NCBI RefSeq assembly: GCF_018221465.1
Contig: NZ_JAAIKR010000005.1
Location: forward strand, 62,001-126,000
Direction of reading: 5' to 3'
Source: Shewanella intestini
Lineage (GTDB): Bacteria; Pseudomonadota; Gammaproteobacteria; Enterobacterales; Shewanellaceae
DNA: 64,000 nt
A program made the position numbers and the translations under genes. Positions 33,762-44,151 of the stretch are shown piece by piece. Positions within the stretch are counted from its first letter, which is position 1; every line of letters begins with the position of its first letter. The notes under the pieces are model-generated. The model was not told the DNA's origin, made no database searches, and was given only the letters and a program-made list of their open reading frames with translations.

Positions 33762-33788
33762 AAAAAAGGAGCATAATGCTCCTTTTTT
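33762..33788. terminator. Bidirectional terminator
   Basis: AAAAAAGGAGCA pairs perfectly with TGCTCCTTTTTT around TAA, between the converging glycine-zipper gene and the 118-residue gene. Confidence 0.93.
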
Positions 33789-33826
33789 GTTGTAACAATA
33801 AGCTGACTTATGTTGTGGTGTTAAAA

Positions 33827-34183
33827 TTAAAAACCACGAGGCAAAGTGTTATTGCCTTTTTTAGCCAGTTTAGCACGCCATAACTCTTTAGGGGTTAGAC
33901 CCGCGTTTTGTGGGGTCAGTGCCGTGGTTACTTTTTTAACAGGTGCTTTAGCAGCCGCCTTTTTAGCTGGTTTTGCAGCTTGCGCTTTAGGCGAAGCAGA
34001 TGCTGAAGCACCATTGGCTCCAAATTCAGCTAACATCGTTTCAAGTTCACTGAAACGAACAGATTTTCCACCATCAATTTTATACCAACTACCAGATTGC
34101 TCGATTGATACCGCTTGTCCTGATTGCTTCTCTAGCGCAGCAGACAACGCGCTGATGACTTCTTCTTTGCTTAGTGCAGTCAT
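33827..34183 (-). CDS. Unknown small protein with Ala/Lys/Pro-rich linker
   Basis: 118 residues; no family named. An N-terminal part (MTALSKEEVISALSAALEKQSGQAVSIEQSGSWYKIDGGKSVRFSELETMLAEF) has a helix and then a beta-turn region. A low-complexity linker (AKPAKKAAAKAPVKK) and a C-terminal TPKELWRAKLAKKGNNTLPRGF follow. The basic tail suggests contact with nucleic acid, but this is inference. A 118-residue antisense frame overlaps it and is a by-product of the GC-rich linker. Confidence 0.75.
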   Translation of the reverse strand: MTALSKEEVISALSAALEKQSGQAVSIEQSGSWYKIDGGKSVRFSELETMLAEFGANGASASASPKAQAAKPAKKAAAKAPVKKVTTALTPQNAGLTPKELWRAKLAKKGNNTLPRGF

Positions 34184-34369
34184 ATTATATATAACCTATT
34201 AGTTTTATCGTTAATTTAAGGTTGCGGCTAATTCTAATGGGGAATGGACTAAAAAGTCCAATTTGATGCTAAAAAGTGATGTTTTTAGGCTTAAAATGCA
34301 CCATTGTCTAATGCAAGCCCGACTATGCTCACGTACAATATTAAAAAAATCATCTACAAAGATCCATTT

Positions 34370-35128
34370 ATGACAATTTCTTCTAAAGCACTGGCCTTGT
34401 ACCTCAATGACTTTTTACAAGTAGGGCAATATAAAGACTATGCACCCAACGGATTGCAGGTTGAAGGTAAAGCTGAAATTAACCGTATAGTGACAGGTGT
34501 GACCGCTTGCCAAGGGTTGATTGAAAAAGCAATTGTACTGAAAGCCGACGCTATTTTGGTGCATCATGGTTTTTTTTGGAAAAATGAACCAGAAGTGATT
34601 ACAGGCATGAAATACAAGCGTATAAGTCGTTTAATTAAACATGATATAAACCTGTTTGGTTATCACTTACCGTTAGATGGCCATGAAACCCTGGGTAACA
34701 ACGTCCAACTTGCAAAGCAGCTCGGCATTGAAGATGTTGAAATTTGCGTCAATGTGTCACAAAATTTGTTATGGCAAGGTAAGCTTAATTCGCCCTTATC
34801 AGGAGAGCAATTAACCAACTTGTTAACCGAAAAGCTTGCCCATAAGCCATTACATATTGAGGGTGGTGAAGATAAAATCTCAACACTTGCTTGGTGTACA
34901 GGTGGTGCACAAGATTATATTGATATTGCTGCGCAACTTGGCGTAGATGCCTTTATCAGTGGGGAAGTATCCGAGCGCACATTCCATAATGCAACGGAGC
35001 AAGGGATTCATTATTTTGCTGCTGGGCATCATGCAACCGAGCGTTTTGGAATTCAGGCCCTGGGTGAGCACCTCGCACAAAAATTTGGTATTGAGCACCA
35101 ATTTGTAGATATTTATAATCCAGTTTAA
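34370..35128 (+). CDS. Nif3-like dinuclear metal centre hexameric protein (YbgI)
   Basis: 252 residues from the ATG at 34370, aligning with E. coli YbgI (247); an in-frame start further upstream adds residues without homology. Metal-binding motifs are seen: ILVHHGFFWK (about 66-75), GYHLPLDGHETLGNN (about 103-117) and FAAGHHATERFGIQ (about 224-237) with EHQFVDIYNPV at the end. The family forms toroidal hexamers with two metals per subunit; YbgI was linked to GTP cyclohydrolase I-like metal sites, but its reaction is not established. Confidence 0.92.
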   Translation: MTISSKALALYLNDFLQVGQYKDYAPNGLQVEGKAEINRIVTGVTACQGLIEKAIVLKADAILVHHGFFWKNEPEVITGMKYKRISRLIKHDINLFGYHLPLDGHETLGNNVQLAKQLGIEDVEICVNVSQNLLWQGKLNSPLSGEQLTNLLTEKLAHKPLHIEGGEDKISTLAWCTGGAQDYIDIAAQLGVDAFISGEVSERTFHNATEQGIHYFAAGHHATERFGIQALGEHLAQKFGIEHQFVDIYNPV

Positions 35129-35149
35129 GTATATTGCATCGATAGCAAT

Positions 35150-35177
35150 AAAAAAGGCAGCTTTGGCTGCCTTTTTT
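35150..35177. terminator. Bidirectional terminator between the YbgI-like gene and metG
   Basis: AAAAAAGGCAGC pairs with GCTGCCTTTTTT around TTTG, 22 bp past one stop and 16 bp past the other. Confidence 0.93.
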
Positions 35178-35192
35178 AATTAACATATCAAA

Positions 35193-37226
35193 TTACATGA
35201 CACGCATACCGGGTTTAGCGCCAGCATGTGGCTCTAATATCCAGATATCTTTGCCACCTGGGCCTGCTGCTAATACCATGCCTTCAGATTCACCAAACTT
35301 CATTTTACGCGGCGCAAGGTTGGCAACCATAACGGTGTGCTTTCCGATAAGATCTTCAGGAGCATAAGCTGATTTAATACCAGCAAACACTTGGCGAGTT
35401 TCACTGCCTAAATCTAGCTCTAAACGAAGCAGTTTGTTGGCTTTTTCAATGTGTTCCGCTTTAGCAATTAACGCAATGCGTAAATCAATTTTAGCAAAAT
35501 CATCAAAGTTAATTTGTTCAGCGATAGGCTCTTTTTCAAGTTCAGACTTTTCAACGACAGGCTTTACTTGAGCAGGTTGTAAGTTCTCTGTTGAGTCAGA
35601 AATAATGGCTTCAATGCTTTTCATTTCAATGCGCTGCATTAACGCTTTAAATTTAGCGATTTCATGTCCACCTAGTGCTTGGGATAAGTTGTCCCAAGTT
35701 AGTTCTAACTGCAAGAAAGTTTCAACGCTTTGCGCTAATTGCGGTAGAACAGGTTTCAAGTAAGTCACTAGAATACGGAACAAATTAAGTGCGTTACTGC
35801 ATACTTGATGCGCTTGTGCTTGTTTTGCTTCATCTTTAACTAGTTGCCATGGGGCTTGCTCTGCAACATAGGCATTGGCTAAATCAGCTAACGCCATAAT
35901 TTCACGCATTGCCTTACCAAATTCGCGTGTTTCATATAATTGCGCAATGGTATCTTGTTTAGCTAAAAATGCTTCGGTGAGCGTTTTGTCTTCAATGGTG
36001 GCCAATTTTCCATCAAAACGCTTACTAATAAAACCTGCAGTACGTGAAGCAAGGTTGACTAACTTACCGACTAAATCTGAGTTAACACGCTGGGCGAAAT
36101 CTTCTAGGTTTAAATCTAAGTCATCAACGCGGTTATTTAATTTTGCCGCGTAGTAATAACGTAGGTATTCAGGGTTGAGATTATCCAAATAGGTACGCGC
36201 TTTAATAAACGTGCCTTTCGATTTAGACATTTTAGCGCCGTTTACCGTGACGTAACCGTGGGCAAAAATACCGGTTGGTTTGCGAATTCCTGCGCCATCT
36301 AATACCGCAGGCCAAAACAAGCCATGAAAGTTAACAATATCTTTACCAATGAAGTGATATAGCTCAGCTTTTGAATTAAGGCTCCAAAAATCATCAAAAT
36401 TAATGTCATCGCGGCGATCACATAAGTTTTTAAACGAACCCATATAGCCAATAGGTGCATCTAACCAAACGTAGAAGAACTTGCCTGGTTGATCGGGTAT
36501 CTCAAAACCGAAATACGGCGCATCGCGTGAGATGTCCCATTGTTGCAAGCCTTGCTCAAACCACTCTTTTAATTTATTGGCAATTTCAGGTTGCATTGAA
36601 CCAGATGACAGCCATTCACCTAGCATGGTTTCAAATGCAGGCAAGTCAAAGAAGAAATGCTCACTGTCTTTCATAACAGGTGTGGCGCCTGATACTGCTG
36701 AGTATGGATTAAGTAAATCAGTGGTACTGTAAGTTGCGCCACAATTATCACAGTTATCGCCGTATTGGTCTTCGCTCTTACATTTAGGGCAAGTACCTTT
36801 GACAAAGCGGTCTGGTAAAAACATTTCTTTTTCAGGGTCAAAAAGCTGTGAAATGGTTTTGGTTTTTATATATCCAGAGTCACGCAGTTTTAAATAGATG
36901 TCACTGGCTAACTCGCGGTTTTCAGGGCAATGGGTGCTATGAAAATTGTCAAATTGAATATGAAAATCAGCAAAATCTTGTTGATGCTCTTGTTGAACTT
37001 GGGCAATCATTTCTTCTGGGGTAATACCTAATTGCTGCGCTTTAAGCATAATAGGTGTGCCGTGTGCATCATCTGCACATATATAATGGCATTCATGGCC
37101 ACGTAACTTTTGGTAACGAGACCAAATATCAGTCTGAATATATTCAAGCATGTGTCCTAGGTGAATAGGACCATTTGCATAAGGGAGGGCGCTGGTAACC
37201 AAAATTTTACGTTTTGAATTCGTCAT
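35193..37226 (-). CDS. metG: Methionyl-tRNA synthetase
   Basis: 677 residues from the ATG at 37226, the E. coli length; an earlier start is non-homologous. Class I motifs are [16 protein letters not shown] (HIGH-like, about 10-25) and [10 protein letters not shown] (KMSKS, about 330-339). A zinc knuckle has [18 protein letters not shown] (about 146-163). The C-terminal tRNA-binding EMAP/Trbp111 domain (about 575-677: [31 protein letters not shown]) is present, so it is the dimeric form. It is divergent from apbC. Confidence 0.97.
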   Translation of the reverse strand: MTNSKRKILVTSALPYANGPIHLGHMLEYIQTDIWSRYQKLRGHECHYICADDAHGTPIMLKAQQLGITPEEMIAQVQQEHQQDFADFHIQFDNFHSTHCPENRELASDIYLKLRDSGYIKTKTISQLFDPEKEMFLPDRFVKGTCPKCKSEDQYGDNCDNCGATYSTTDLLNPYSAVSGATPVMKDSEHFFFDLPAFETMLGEWLSSGSMQPEIANKLKEWFEQGLQQWDISRDAPYFGFEIPDQPGKFFYVWLDAPIGYMGSFKNLCDRRDDINFDDFWSLNSKAELYHFIGKDIVNFHGLFWPAVLDGAGIRKPTGIFAHGYVTVNGAKMSKSKGTFIKARTYLDNLNPEYLRYYYAAKLNNRVDDLDLNLEDFAQRVNSDLVGKLVNLASRTAGFISKRFDGKLATIEDKTLTEAFLAKQDTIAQLYETREFGKAMREIMALADLANAYVAEQAPWQLVKDEAKQAQAHQVCSNALNLFRILVTYLKPVLPQLAQSVETFLQLELTWDNLSQALGGHEIAKFKALMQRIEMKSIEAIISDSTENLQPAQVKPVVEKSELEKEPIAEQINFDDFAKIDLRIALIAKAEHIEKANKLLRLELDLGSETRQVFAGIKSAYAPEDLIGKHTVMVANLAPRKMKFGESEGMVLAAGPGGKDIWILEPHAGAKPGMRVM

Positions 37227-37383
37227 TTTGTCTCTACATCGATTCACTTCAAAAATATTGCCAAGATACTAACCGATTAGCGCCACTTTTTCATTATTTG
37301 AAGCGACAAAATCGACAATAAACAGCTAAACCTAATTGAAGTTCTGATACAATTAGACAAAATTAATCTGAGGAGTCACACTT

Positions 37384-38499
37384 TTGTCTAATGCGCAAAC
37401 AGATTATCAGTTATCTGATGAATTATTACCCCAAGTACTTTCCATTCTCGATAATTACCAAGATCCTTATTTATTAAAAGGATTAGTCACCGCAGGTTGT
37501 GTAAGCAAGTTAGCAATTGAAGGCAAGCGTTTACAGCTTGGATTAGTTTATCCTTATCCATGTATGACCCAATATCGTGATACTGTCATGGCAGTGACTA
37601 ATAAATTGGCCGTTTTGGATGCAATTGATGAAGTTGAGTGTGAAATTGATTTTCAGCCTCACACTTATTCAGCAATTACCTCTGTTCCCCCAATCCCAAA
37701 TGTTAAGCAAGTCATTGCCGTTGCGTCAGGTAAAGGTGGCGTTGGTAAATCAACAACTGCAGTGAATTTAGCACTTGCTTTAAAAGCTGAAGGGGCTGAA
37801 GTGGGGGTTTTAGATGCTGATATCTATGGTCCATCTATTCCATTAATGCTTGGTATTGAAAATTTCAGACCACAATCGCCTGACGGCAAAATGATGACTG
37901 CAGCGAGTGCACATGGTATTGCAGCGCAATCAATTGGTTTTATGTTAGCCGATGATGAAGCTGCTGTATGGCGTGGGCCAATGGCAGCAGGTGCATTAGC
38001 CCAGTTGTTAAATGAAACCCAGTGGCCAGAACTGGATTACTTAGTCATAGATATGCCACCTGGAACTGGGGATATCCAATTGACGTTATCGCAAAAATTC
38101 CCGGTTAGTGGTGCCGTTATTGTGACGACTCCGCAGGATATTGCTTTAGCGGATGCCAAAAAAGGCATTAGCATGTTCAATAAAGTCAGTATTCCTGTCA
38201 TGGGAATTATTGAAAACATGAGTTTTCATTTGTGTCCTGAGTGTGGCCATAAAGAACATCCTTTTGGGACTCATGGTGGCAGTAAAATAGCTGAAAAATA
38301 CAACGTGCCATTATTAGGTGCGTTACCGTTAAATATTGCTATTCGCGAATCAATGGATGTGGGCGCACCATGTGTGGTAAGCGAACCTGACAGTGAAGTC
38401 GCTGATATTTATCGTTCTATAGCACGCAAATTAGGTGCAGAACTTGCGCTACAACAAGTTCAATCAAGTGTTTCAATCAGTATTTCAGACGACGAATAA
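37384..38499 (+). CDS. apbC: Iron-sulfur cluster carrier ATPase ApbC/Mrp
   Basis: 371 residues from a TTG start. AGGAG at 37371-37375 is eight bases before it and no ATG occurs before residue 60, so the TTG is well supported. A short N-terminal MIP18/DUF59-like domain (about 10-90) precedes the deviant Walker A VIAVASGKGGVGKSTTAVNLALAL (about 112-135). The CPECG motif (about 281) holds the cluster-bridging cysteines. ApbC carries and transfers Fe-S clusters. udk follows by 9 bp. Confidence 0.95.
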   Translation: MSNAQTDYQLSDELLPQVLSILDNYQDPYLLKGLVTAGCVSKLAIEGKRLQLGLVYPYPCMTQYRDTVMAVTNKLAVLDAIDEVECEIDFQPHTYSAITSVPPIPNVKQVIAVASGKGGVGKSTTAVNLALALKAEGAEVGVLDADIYGPSIPLMLGIENFRPQSPDGKMMTAASAHGIAAQSIGFMLADDEAAVWRGPMAAGALAQLLNETQWPELDYLVIDMPPGTGDIQLTLSQKFPVSGAVIVTTPQDIALADAKKGISMFNKVSIPVMGIIENMSFHLCPECGHKEHPFGTHGGSKIAEKYNVPLLGALPLNIAIRESMDVGAPCVVSEPDSEVADIYRSIARKLGAELALQQVQSSVSISISDDE

Positions 38500-38508
38500 A
38501 GGTTAGGT

Positions 38509-39147
38509 ATGAATTCACAGCAATGTGTCATTATTGGGATTGCTGGCGCGTCTGCGTCTGGCAAAAGTTTAATTGCGAACACAATTTTACATGAATTATG
38601 TCGTGATTTAGGAACCAATCAAATTGGTGTCATCAATGAAGATGCATATTATCGCGATCAAAGTCATTTGAGCATGGAAGAGCGTGTCAAAACCAATTAT
38701 GACCACCCAAAGGCGCTCGACCATGAGTTATTAGCGACGCACTTAGCGGCGCTAAAAAGCGGTAACGCGGTGGATATTCCAACCTACAGTTATACCGAAC
38801 ACACACGGATGCCAAAAACGCAGCAAATGAGCGTCAAACGCGTCATTATTCTTGAGGGTATCTTGCTGTTAACCGATCCTAAACTACGTAAGCTAATGGA
38901 TGCGAGTGTGTTTATGGATACACCATTAGATATTTGCTTTTTAAGACGATTACAACGTGATGTGCAAGAACGTGGACGCACAATGGCGTCAGTAATCAGT
39001 CAATATAAAGCCACAGTTAGGCCAATGTTTTTGCAATTTATTGAGCCGTCTAAACAATATGCAGATATTATTGTGCCTCGTGGGGGAAAAAATCGGATCG
39101 CGATTGATATTTTAAAAGCACGTATGCAGCATTTGCTGGCAAAATAA
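38509..39147 (+). CDS. udk: Uridine kinase
   Basis: 212 residues. The P-loop is [19 protein letters not shown] (about 8-26), with Ala in place of the more common Gly-Ser in [38 protein letters not shown] (about 43-73) is the uridine-binding region and [20 protein letters not shown] (about 148-167) is the lid. The enzyme phosphorylates uridine and cytidine for pyrimidine salvage. It is 9 bp downstream of apbC, likely one transcript. Confidence 0.95.
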   Translation: MNSQQCVIIGIAGASASGKSLIANTILHELCRDLGTNQIGVINEDAYYRDQSHLSMEERVKTNYDHPKALDHELLATHLAALKSGNAVDIPTYSYTEHTRMPKTQQMSVKRVIILEGILLLTDPKLRKLMDASVFMDTPLDICFLRRLQRDVQERGRTMASVISQYKATVRPMFLQFIEPSKQYADIIVPRGGKNRIAIDILKARMQHLLAK

Positions 39148-39236
39148 CTGTAATTGTATGGTTAATCGCAATGAAAAGAGTCGTTATGCAATTAACGACT
39201 CTTTTATTATCTACTTTAAATTGAGATAAATGATTG

Positions 39237-40061
39237 ATGGATAATGTTTGGGTTACGCCAAAACTGGATACTGCGATCAGTCCTTTTGATCGTGGGTTAA
39301 CCTATGGTGACGGCCTGTTTGCCACTATGCGAAGCCATAATGGCGTGATTTTATTTTTAGATACTCATTTTTCTCGATTACAACAAGGTGCGAGAAGACT
39401 GGGATTTTACTGGCATCCAGATAGGCAATTTTTAACTAAATTAACTGAAGTGGCAAAGTTAAATCCAAATCATTGTATTAAGTTACTGATTACAAAAGGA
39501 GTGGGGGGACGCGGTTATGCCTCCCCTAACATGAGTAAACCTACCAGTGTATTAAGTGTATCAACAATCCCCAGTCATTATGCTCAATGGCAGCGACAAG
39601 GCATTTCTTTATCTGTGTCACCGGTTCAATTAGCGACTCAACCATTACTCGCAGGTATAAAGCATTTAAACCGTCTCGAACAAGTGTTGATAAAGTCGCA
39701 ACCATTAGCCGAAAATGCAGATGATTGGCTTGTTCTTGATATACACAATCGAGTGATCGGTGCTTCAATGGCGAATATTTTTGCCGTTTTTGGCAACAAT
39801 ATTTGTACGCCGTCGATGTCTTATGCCGGGATTAGCGGGGTGACGCGAGGAAAAATTATTGAACAGCTACTCGACATGGGGTTTAACGTAGATGTTTGCA
39901 ATATAACACTACTTGATATAGCCAATGCAGACGCCGTATTTATGTCCAATAGTTTATTACATGTAGTGGATGTATTAAATATTGATCAATTGCCGTTTAC
40001 GCCTTGGTCTAAAAGCGAAGCGTTAAGATGTGAATTACTAAAAAGCGATAAAAATCAGTAA
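39237..40061 (+). CDS. pabC: Aminodeoxychorismate lyase
   Basis: 274 residues from the ATG at 39237. A PLP-dependent class IV aminotransferase fold is evident: ISPFDRGLTYGDGLFATMR (about 15-33), the PLP lysine in LLAGIKHLNRLEQVL (about 138-152) and GASMANIFAVFGNNICTPSMSYAGISGVTRG (about 172-202). PabC releases p-aminobenzoate and pyruvate in folate synthesis. The order pabC-mltG-tmk-holB matches E. coli. It is 89 bp after udk. Confidence 0.93.
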   Translation: MDNVWVTPKLDTAISPFDRGLTYGDGLFATMRSHNGVILFLDTHFSRLQQGARRLGFYWHPDRQFLTKLTEVAKLNPNHCIKLLITKGVGGRGYASPNMSKPTSVLSVSTIPSHYAQWQRQGISLSVSPVQLATQPLLAGIKHLNRLEQVLIKSQPLAENADDWLVLDIHNRVIGASMANIFAVFGNNICTPSMSYAGISGVTRGKIIEQLLDMGFNVDVCNITLLDIANADAVFMSNSLLHVVDVLNIDQLPFTPWSKSEALRCELLKSDKNQ

Positions 40062-40142
40062 GTCATTTAAATTATTTCAATAGTTAAGGTTATAATTGTT
40101 TAAATCTATTGAAGTTAATTGCTCTATCGGCTTCAGTCTTAC

Positions 40143-40250
40143 AAAGACAACAAAGACAACAAAGACAACAAAGACAACAAAGACAACAAAGACAACAAAG
40201 ACAACAAAGACAACAAAGACAACAAAGACAACAAAGACAACAAAGACAAC
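40143..40250 (+). repeat. 9-bp tandem repeat, 12 perfect units, directly before mltG
   Basis: AAAGACAAC is repeated twelve times without error, ending 9 bases before the mltG ATG at 40260. No stop codon interrupts the frame from a TTG at 40119 through the array (read as Lys-Asp-Asn repeated) into mltG. There is no Shine-Dalgarno sequence between the array and the ATG. Confidence 0.98.
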
Positions 40251-40259
40251 AAACCCTAT

Positions 40260-41270
40260 ATGACTAAATTATTTTTAAAAATTTTCACAGCACTAATTTC
40301 TATCATCACCATTACGCTTATTGTCGGTTATTGGTTTATGCAGCAACTACTTATTTACCCACAGCAGCATGTAAATTTAACGAGTTCAACAACAATAACA
40401 GTGGCACGCGGTAATACTGCGATAGGTATTGTGCATAAGCTTGAAAAACAGGGCTTAATTTCAGATGCTTGGAAATTTAAATATTTAGTTAAAATCGAGC
40501 CTCAATGGGCACAAATTAAAACAGGTCTTTATGACGTATTTCCGTCAGACACACTGGCAGATGTTTTACAACGGATTAATCGTGGAGAAGAGAAGTCTTT
40601 TGCGTTGACATTAATTGAAGGTAAAACCATAAAAGAGTGGCTGCACACGCTATCAACAACACCACAGCTTAGTTTTAGTGACGATGTGTTTAATCAAATA
40701 TTGATTGAAAACGGCGATGACTCGGGTTTACCAGAAGGTAAATTCTTGCCAGAAACCTATCATTATCACGCGGGTGATACTGCAAAAGCGGTGTTGTCAC
40801 GTAGTTATAAGATGATGCAACAAGACTTGCAACAAGCATGGCAAAACCGTGATGCGGATTTACGCTTAAAATCACCCTATGAACTGCTTATTATTGCATC
40901 TATTATTGAAAAAGAAACCAGCCAAGCGACTGAGCGCAATTGGGTCGCCGCGGTGTTTAATAATCGCCTTAAAAAAGGTATGCGTTTACAAACTGACCCA
41001 ACGGTTATATATGGTATGGGTGAGCGCTATAAAGGCAATATCACCCGTAAAGATTTACGCGAAAAGACTGCGTTTAATACATATAGAATTAATGGTTTAC
41101 CGCCGACGCCAATCGCGGCGCCGAGTAAAGCGTCACTGTTTGCGGCTGCAAACCCCGCTAAAGTAGATTATTTATATTTTGTATCTCGAAATGACGGCAC
41201 GCATGTATTTTCAACTAATTTACGTGATCATAATAACGCGGTTAACAAGTATCAGAGAAACCAAAAATGA
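40260..41270 (+). CDS. mltG: Endolytic murein transglycosylase MltG
   Basis: 336 residues from the ATG at 40260 (E. coli 340). An N-terminal membrane anchor ([21 protein letters not shown]) is followed by a LysM-like subdomain and the YceG catalytic domain with [12 protein letters not shown] (catalytic glutamate near 217), [18 protein letters not shown] and [13 protein letters not shown]. MltG cleaves nascent glycan strands and so sets glycan length. The start lacks a Shine-Dalgarno sequence and abuts a tandem array; translation could instead begin at TTG 40119 and give an in-frame cytoplasmic Lys-Asp-Asn repeat of 12 units. It overlaps tmk by ATGA. Confidence 0.92.
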   Translation: MTKLFLKIFTALISIITITLIVGYWFMQQLLIYPQQHVNLTSSTTITVARGNTAIGIVHKLEKQGLISDAWKFKYLVKIEPQWAQIKTGLYDVFPSDTLADVLQRINRGEEKSFALTLIEGKTIKEWLHTLSTTPQLSFSDDVFNQILIENGDDSGLPEGKFLPETYHYHAGDTAKAVLSRSYKMMQQDLQQAWQNRDADLRLKSPYELLIIASIIEKETSQATERNWVAAVFNNRLKKGMRLQTDPTVIYGMGERYKGNITRKDLREKTAFNTYRINGLPPTPIAAPSKASLFAAANPAKVDYLYFVSRNDGTHVFSTNLRDHNNAVNKYQRNQK

Positions 41271-41899
41271 GCGTTGGAAAATTTATTGTTATTGAAGGGT
41301 TGGAAGGTGCGGGAAAGTCGTCTGCAATTGCCTTAGTCAAAAAAATTATAACTGAGCATACCGAGGCTGAGCCAGTATGTACCCGCGAGCCTGGCGGCAC
41401 GCCACTGGCTGAAAAAATACGTGACTTAGTCAAAGTCGCTGACGATAGCGATCCATTGTGTGATGAAGCCGAGTGTTTACTTTTTTATGCAGCGCGTACT
41501 CAGTTAGTGGCGAATGTCATTAAGCCTGCTTTGGCTAAAGGGCAATGGGTATTGGGCGATCGCCATAACTTATCTTCATTAGCTTATCAAGGTGGTGGAC
41601 GGGGGTTAATGACGCTAGTTAAATCGATTAGCGATATTAGCCTAAATGGGTTTAAACCTGACTTAACATTGTACTTGGATATTGACCCTCGCATCGGACT
41701 GACACGTGCCGCTGCAAGAGGTGAACTTGATCGAATAGAAACACAAAAAATCGCATTTTTTGATAGAGCAAGAGAAACGTTTTTATCGTTTGCAGATAAT
41801 GATGAATCCATTATCATGATTGATGCCTCTGCGCCAATAGAACAAGTTAATCAAGCAATTACTGAGCAACTGGCTAAGCACTTAAGCCGTTTAAAATAA
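41267..41899 (+). CDS. tmk: Thymidylate kinase
   Basis: 210 residues. The P-loop is [16 protein letters not shown] (about 5-20). The DRH-type motif is in [20 protein letters not shown] (about 91-110), and the lid is [12 protein letters not shown]. It phosphorylates dTMP to dTDP. The start codon overlaps the mltG stop (ATGA), so the pair is translationally coupled; holB follows by 23 bp. Confidence 0.97.
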   Translation: MSVGKFIVIEGLEGAGKSSAIALVKKIITEHTEAEPVCTREPGGTPLAEKIRDLVKVADDSDPLCDEAECLLFYAARTQLVANVIKPALAKGQWVLGDRHNLSSLAYQGGGRGLMTLVKSISDISLNGFKPDLTLYLDIDPRIGLTRAAARGELDRIETQKIAFFDRARETFLSFADNDESIIMIDASAPIEQVNQAITEQLAKHLSRLK

Positions 41900-41922
41900 T
41901 TATCTTTAAGTAGGACGACTTG

Positions 41923-42882
41923 ATGCAAAATGCGTATCAGCTCGAACAATTGCCATGGCTTACTGGTGTTTATCACCGTTTTAACGAACAAGTTGTCGCC
42001 AAGTCATACAGCCATGCTTCGTTGCTAAATATTAGCCGTGCAATGGGTGGAGAACTGTTGGCAAACACAATGGCTAAAGATGTATTGTGTGACAATATTT
42101 CTCAACATGGAGCCTGTGGTCAATGTAAAAATTGCTTATTGATTTCTGCTGGAAATCATCCTGATTTACATACTATTGTGCCAGACGGTCATCAAATTAA
42201 AGTTGATCAAATTAGGCAACTTTGTCAGCAATTAACCCAAACAGCCCAGCAAGGTGGCAGAAGGGTTGCGTTAATTTTTAGCGCGGAAAAACTCAATTTA
42301 GCAGCAGCAAATGCGCTGTTAAAAACCTTGGAAGAACCTGGTAAAGACACGTTATTAGTTTTGCAGGTGAATCATGGCGGAAGATTATTACCCACCATTA
42401 CTAGTCGCTGTCAAAACATGGCGTTTACCGCGCCTAGTCGGCAAGCTATTCAGCAATGGTTAATTAGTCAATCTATTGCTTTACCGGTTAACTCACAACA
42501 AAAAGCGGTAGATGTAACTTGGTGCTTGAGTGTCGTAGGTGGACCGTTAGAGTTAGCGAAAAGCTTGCAAAATGGTCATTATCAGCGGCTATTAAATTAT
42601 CGCCAAGATTGGATCAAGAGCGTAAATGAAGGTTTTTTAAGTGGCAGTTTACTGAGTCTTTCAGAAGACCAAATAATTGATGCTCTTAATGTTTTTTATT
42701 TGTTCTTACGACAATATATGTTAAAAGATAAAAAGACATCTCCGTTTATTCAAGCTAACATTGTAAAGCTGGCGGGCGAAGTCATGCATATGTGCCAAAA
42801 GCTTTCAAATATGCCCAGCGTCAATACAGCCGCGTTATGCCAGCAATATGTATTATCCTTTAGACAACTTGCTTTGTCTTAA
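41923..42882 (+). CDS. holB: DNA polymerase III delta' subunit
   Basis: 319 residues from the ATG at 41923 with AGGA upstream. The AAA+-like clamp-loader fold shows a zinc module with four cysteines in DVLCDNISQHGACGQCKNC (about 46-64) and sensor region TLLVLQVNHGGRLLPTITSRCQ. The P-loop is not canonical, as expected for delta'. It is the stator of the clamp loader. It sits in tmk-holB-pilZ-tatD order. Confidence 0.93.
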   Translation: MQNAYQLEQLPWLTGVYHRFNEQVVAKSYSHASLLNISRAMGGELLANTMAKDVLCDNISQHGACGQCKNCLLISAGNHPDLHTIVPDGHQIKVDQIRQLCQQLTQTAQQGGRRVALIFSAEKLNLAAANALLKTLEEPGKDTLLVLQVNHGGRLLPTITSRCQNMAFTAPSRQAIQQWLISQSIALPVNSQQKAVDVTWCLSVVGGPLELAKSLQNGHYQRLLNYRQDWIKSVNEGFLSGSLLSLSEDQIIDALNVFYLFLRQYMLKDKKTSPFIQANIVKLAGEVMHMCQKLSNMPSVNTAALCQQYVLSFRQLALS

Positions 42883-42911
42883 CTGTTTAATTTGGAGTTA
42901 TTCAACTCACT

Positions 42912-43238
42912 ATGGTCGATTTAGTAGTTAACTACGATACATTACATCAACTTTACCGTGCTTATATGCCATTCATTAAGCCAGCCGGGTTGTTTGTTGC
43001 CACCACTGAAAGCCATTTTTTAGGGCAAGAACTGACTATTTCATATCGTTTACCGGGCGCTTTACAATCAAGTGAATTTCAAGGTACGGTTGTGTGGATT
43101 AACCCATTAGGTGCATCAGGTGGACGTCCTGCCGGTATTGGTTTAAAAATTAATACAGAAGCAGAGAGTCATAAACATCATATAGAAAAGCTGTTATCAC
43201 ATGAGTTAGCTTCTGGTGATTTGACCTGCACTATGTAG
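42912..43238 (+). CDS. pilZ: PilZ-domain protein, type IV pilus PilZ type
   Basis: 108 residues. One PilZ domain: KPAGLFVATTESHFLGQELTISYRLPG and VVWINPLGASGGRPAGIGLKI. It lacks the RxxxR c-di-GMP motif at its start, as does the founding PilZ of Pseudomonas, which acts on type IV pilus assembly through PilB and FimX. Position between holB and tatD is the same as in Pseudomonas and Vibrio. Confidence 0.9.
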   Translation: MVDLVVNYDTLHQLYRAYMPFIKPAGLFVATTESHFLGQELTISYRLPGALQSSEFQGTVVWINPLGASGGRPAGIGLKINTEAESHKHHIEKLLSHELASGDLTCTM

Positions 43239-43281
43239 GTCGGTATCCTCTGCGCATTATCCCTTTTTTTGAACTATTCAC

Positions 43282-44070
43282 ATGTTAATTGATTCTCATT
43301 GTCACCTTGACAGGCTTAATGCTGCACCCGATCAAGCAAGCCTTAATCAAATAATGGCCCAAGCAAAGTCACAGGGAGTGGATTATCTTCTTTGCGTGAA
43401 TGTCCGTCAGCAAGGCTTTGAGGCTATGCGAGATAAGGTTGCCAATTTTGATAATGTCTTTTTATCATCTGGTGTACACCCATTAGATGTGCAAGAAGGG
43501 TTAGACGTTGAGCAAATACGCAGTTATGCAAGCGATCCTAAAGTGGTTGCTATTGGTGAAACTGGGCTTGATTATTTTTATGCAAATGAGACTAAAACGC
43601 TACAACAACAGTGTTTTGAACAACAAATTCAACTTGCTGTGGAAGTGAAAAAACCACTCATTGTCCATACTCGAGATGCCCGTGAAGATACCATTAATCG
43701 TTTAAAGCAAGGCCATGCAGACAAAGTGGGTGGGGTGCTTCATTGCTTTACTGAAAACTGGGAAATGGCAAAAGCAGCGATTGATTTAGGGTTTTATATA
43801 TCAGTTTCAGGCATTGTTACTTTTAAAAACGCGGGTGAATTACGTTCAGTTATCCGAAAAGTGCCTAAAGAGAGATTGTTGGTTGAGACTGATTCGCCTT
43901 ATTTGGCACCGGTGCCTCATCGTGGTAAAGAAAACCAACCTGCTTATGTCCGCGATGTCGCTGAGTTTGTTGCGCAATTACGCGGTGAAAGCTATCAAGA
44001 TTTGGCACAATATACTTCAGCTAATTTCTTTAATTTATTCACGCAAGCAGCGGTAATTGCCAATAAGTAA
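43282..44070 (+). CDS. TatD-family metal-dependent hydrolase (YcfH-like)
   Basis: 262 residues. Metal ligands are in MLIDSHCHLDRL (H6, H8), AIGETGLDYFY (Glu near 93), IVHTRDA, GVLHCFTEN and LVETDSPYLAP. The size and the placement after holB-pilZ match YcfH rather than TatD itself. Family members have 3'-5' deoxyribonuclease activity in vitro. It is last in the apbC-to-tatD plus-strand run. Confidence 0.93.
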   Translation: MLIDSHCHLDRLNAAPDQASLNQIMAQAKSQGVDYLLCVNVRQQGFEAMRDKVANFDNVFLSSGVHPLDVQEGLDVEQIRSYASDPKVVAIGETGLDYFYANETKTLQQQCFEQQIQLAVEVKKPLIVHTRDAREDTINRLKQGHADKVGGVLHCFTENWEMAKAAIDLGFYISVSGIVTFKNAGELRSVIRKVPKERLLVETDSPYLAPVPHRGKENQPAYVRDVAEFVAQLRGESYQDLAQYTSANFFNLFTQAAVIANK

Positions 44071-44151
44071 GATTTAGTTTGATATTTTAATGCGGACGCA
44101 GAATGTGTGCTTGTGTTTGTTAACACCGAGCGCATTTTTTTGGATAAAAAA

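Noticed and set aside
33846-34202. 118-codon frame antisense to the small protein at 33827-34183
   Set aside because: The minus-strand frame has an ATG, terminator and sensible layout; the antisense frame mirrors the Ala/Lys-rich linker and ends without terminator context.
34245-34260. Small hairpin TGGACT-AAAA-AGTCCA upstream of the YbgI-like gene
   Set aside because: A six-base stem without T-tract or conserved context; too weak to call.
40143-40250. CRISPR array
   Set aside because: The repeats are contiguous with no spacers, a simple tandem array; the same applies to 28012-28137.
40119-40259. mltG extended N-terminus with Lys-Asp-Asn repeats as the default protein
   Set aside because: The extension is not found in the MltG family and the TTG has a poor ribosome binding site; the ATG at 40260 gives family length. 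Kept as an alternative only.
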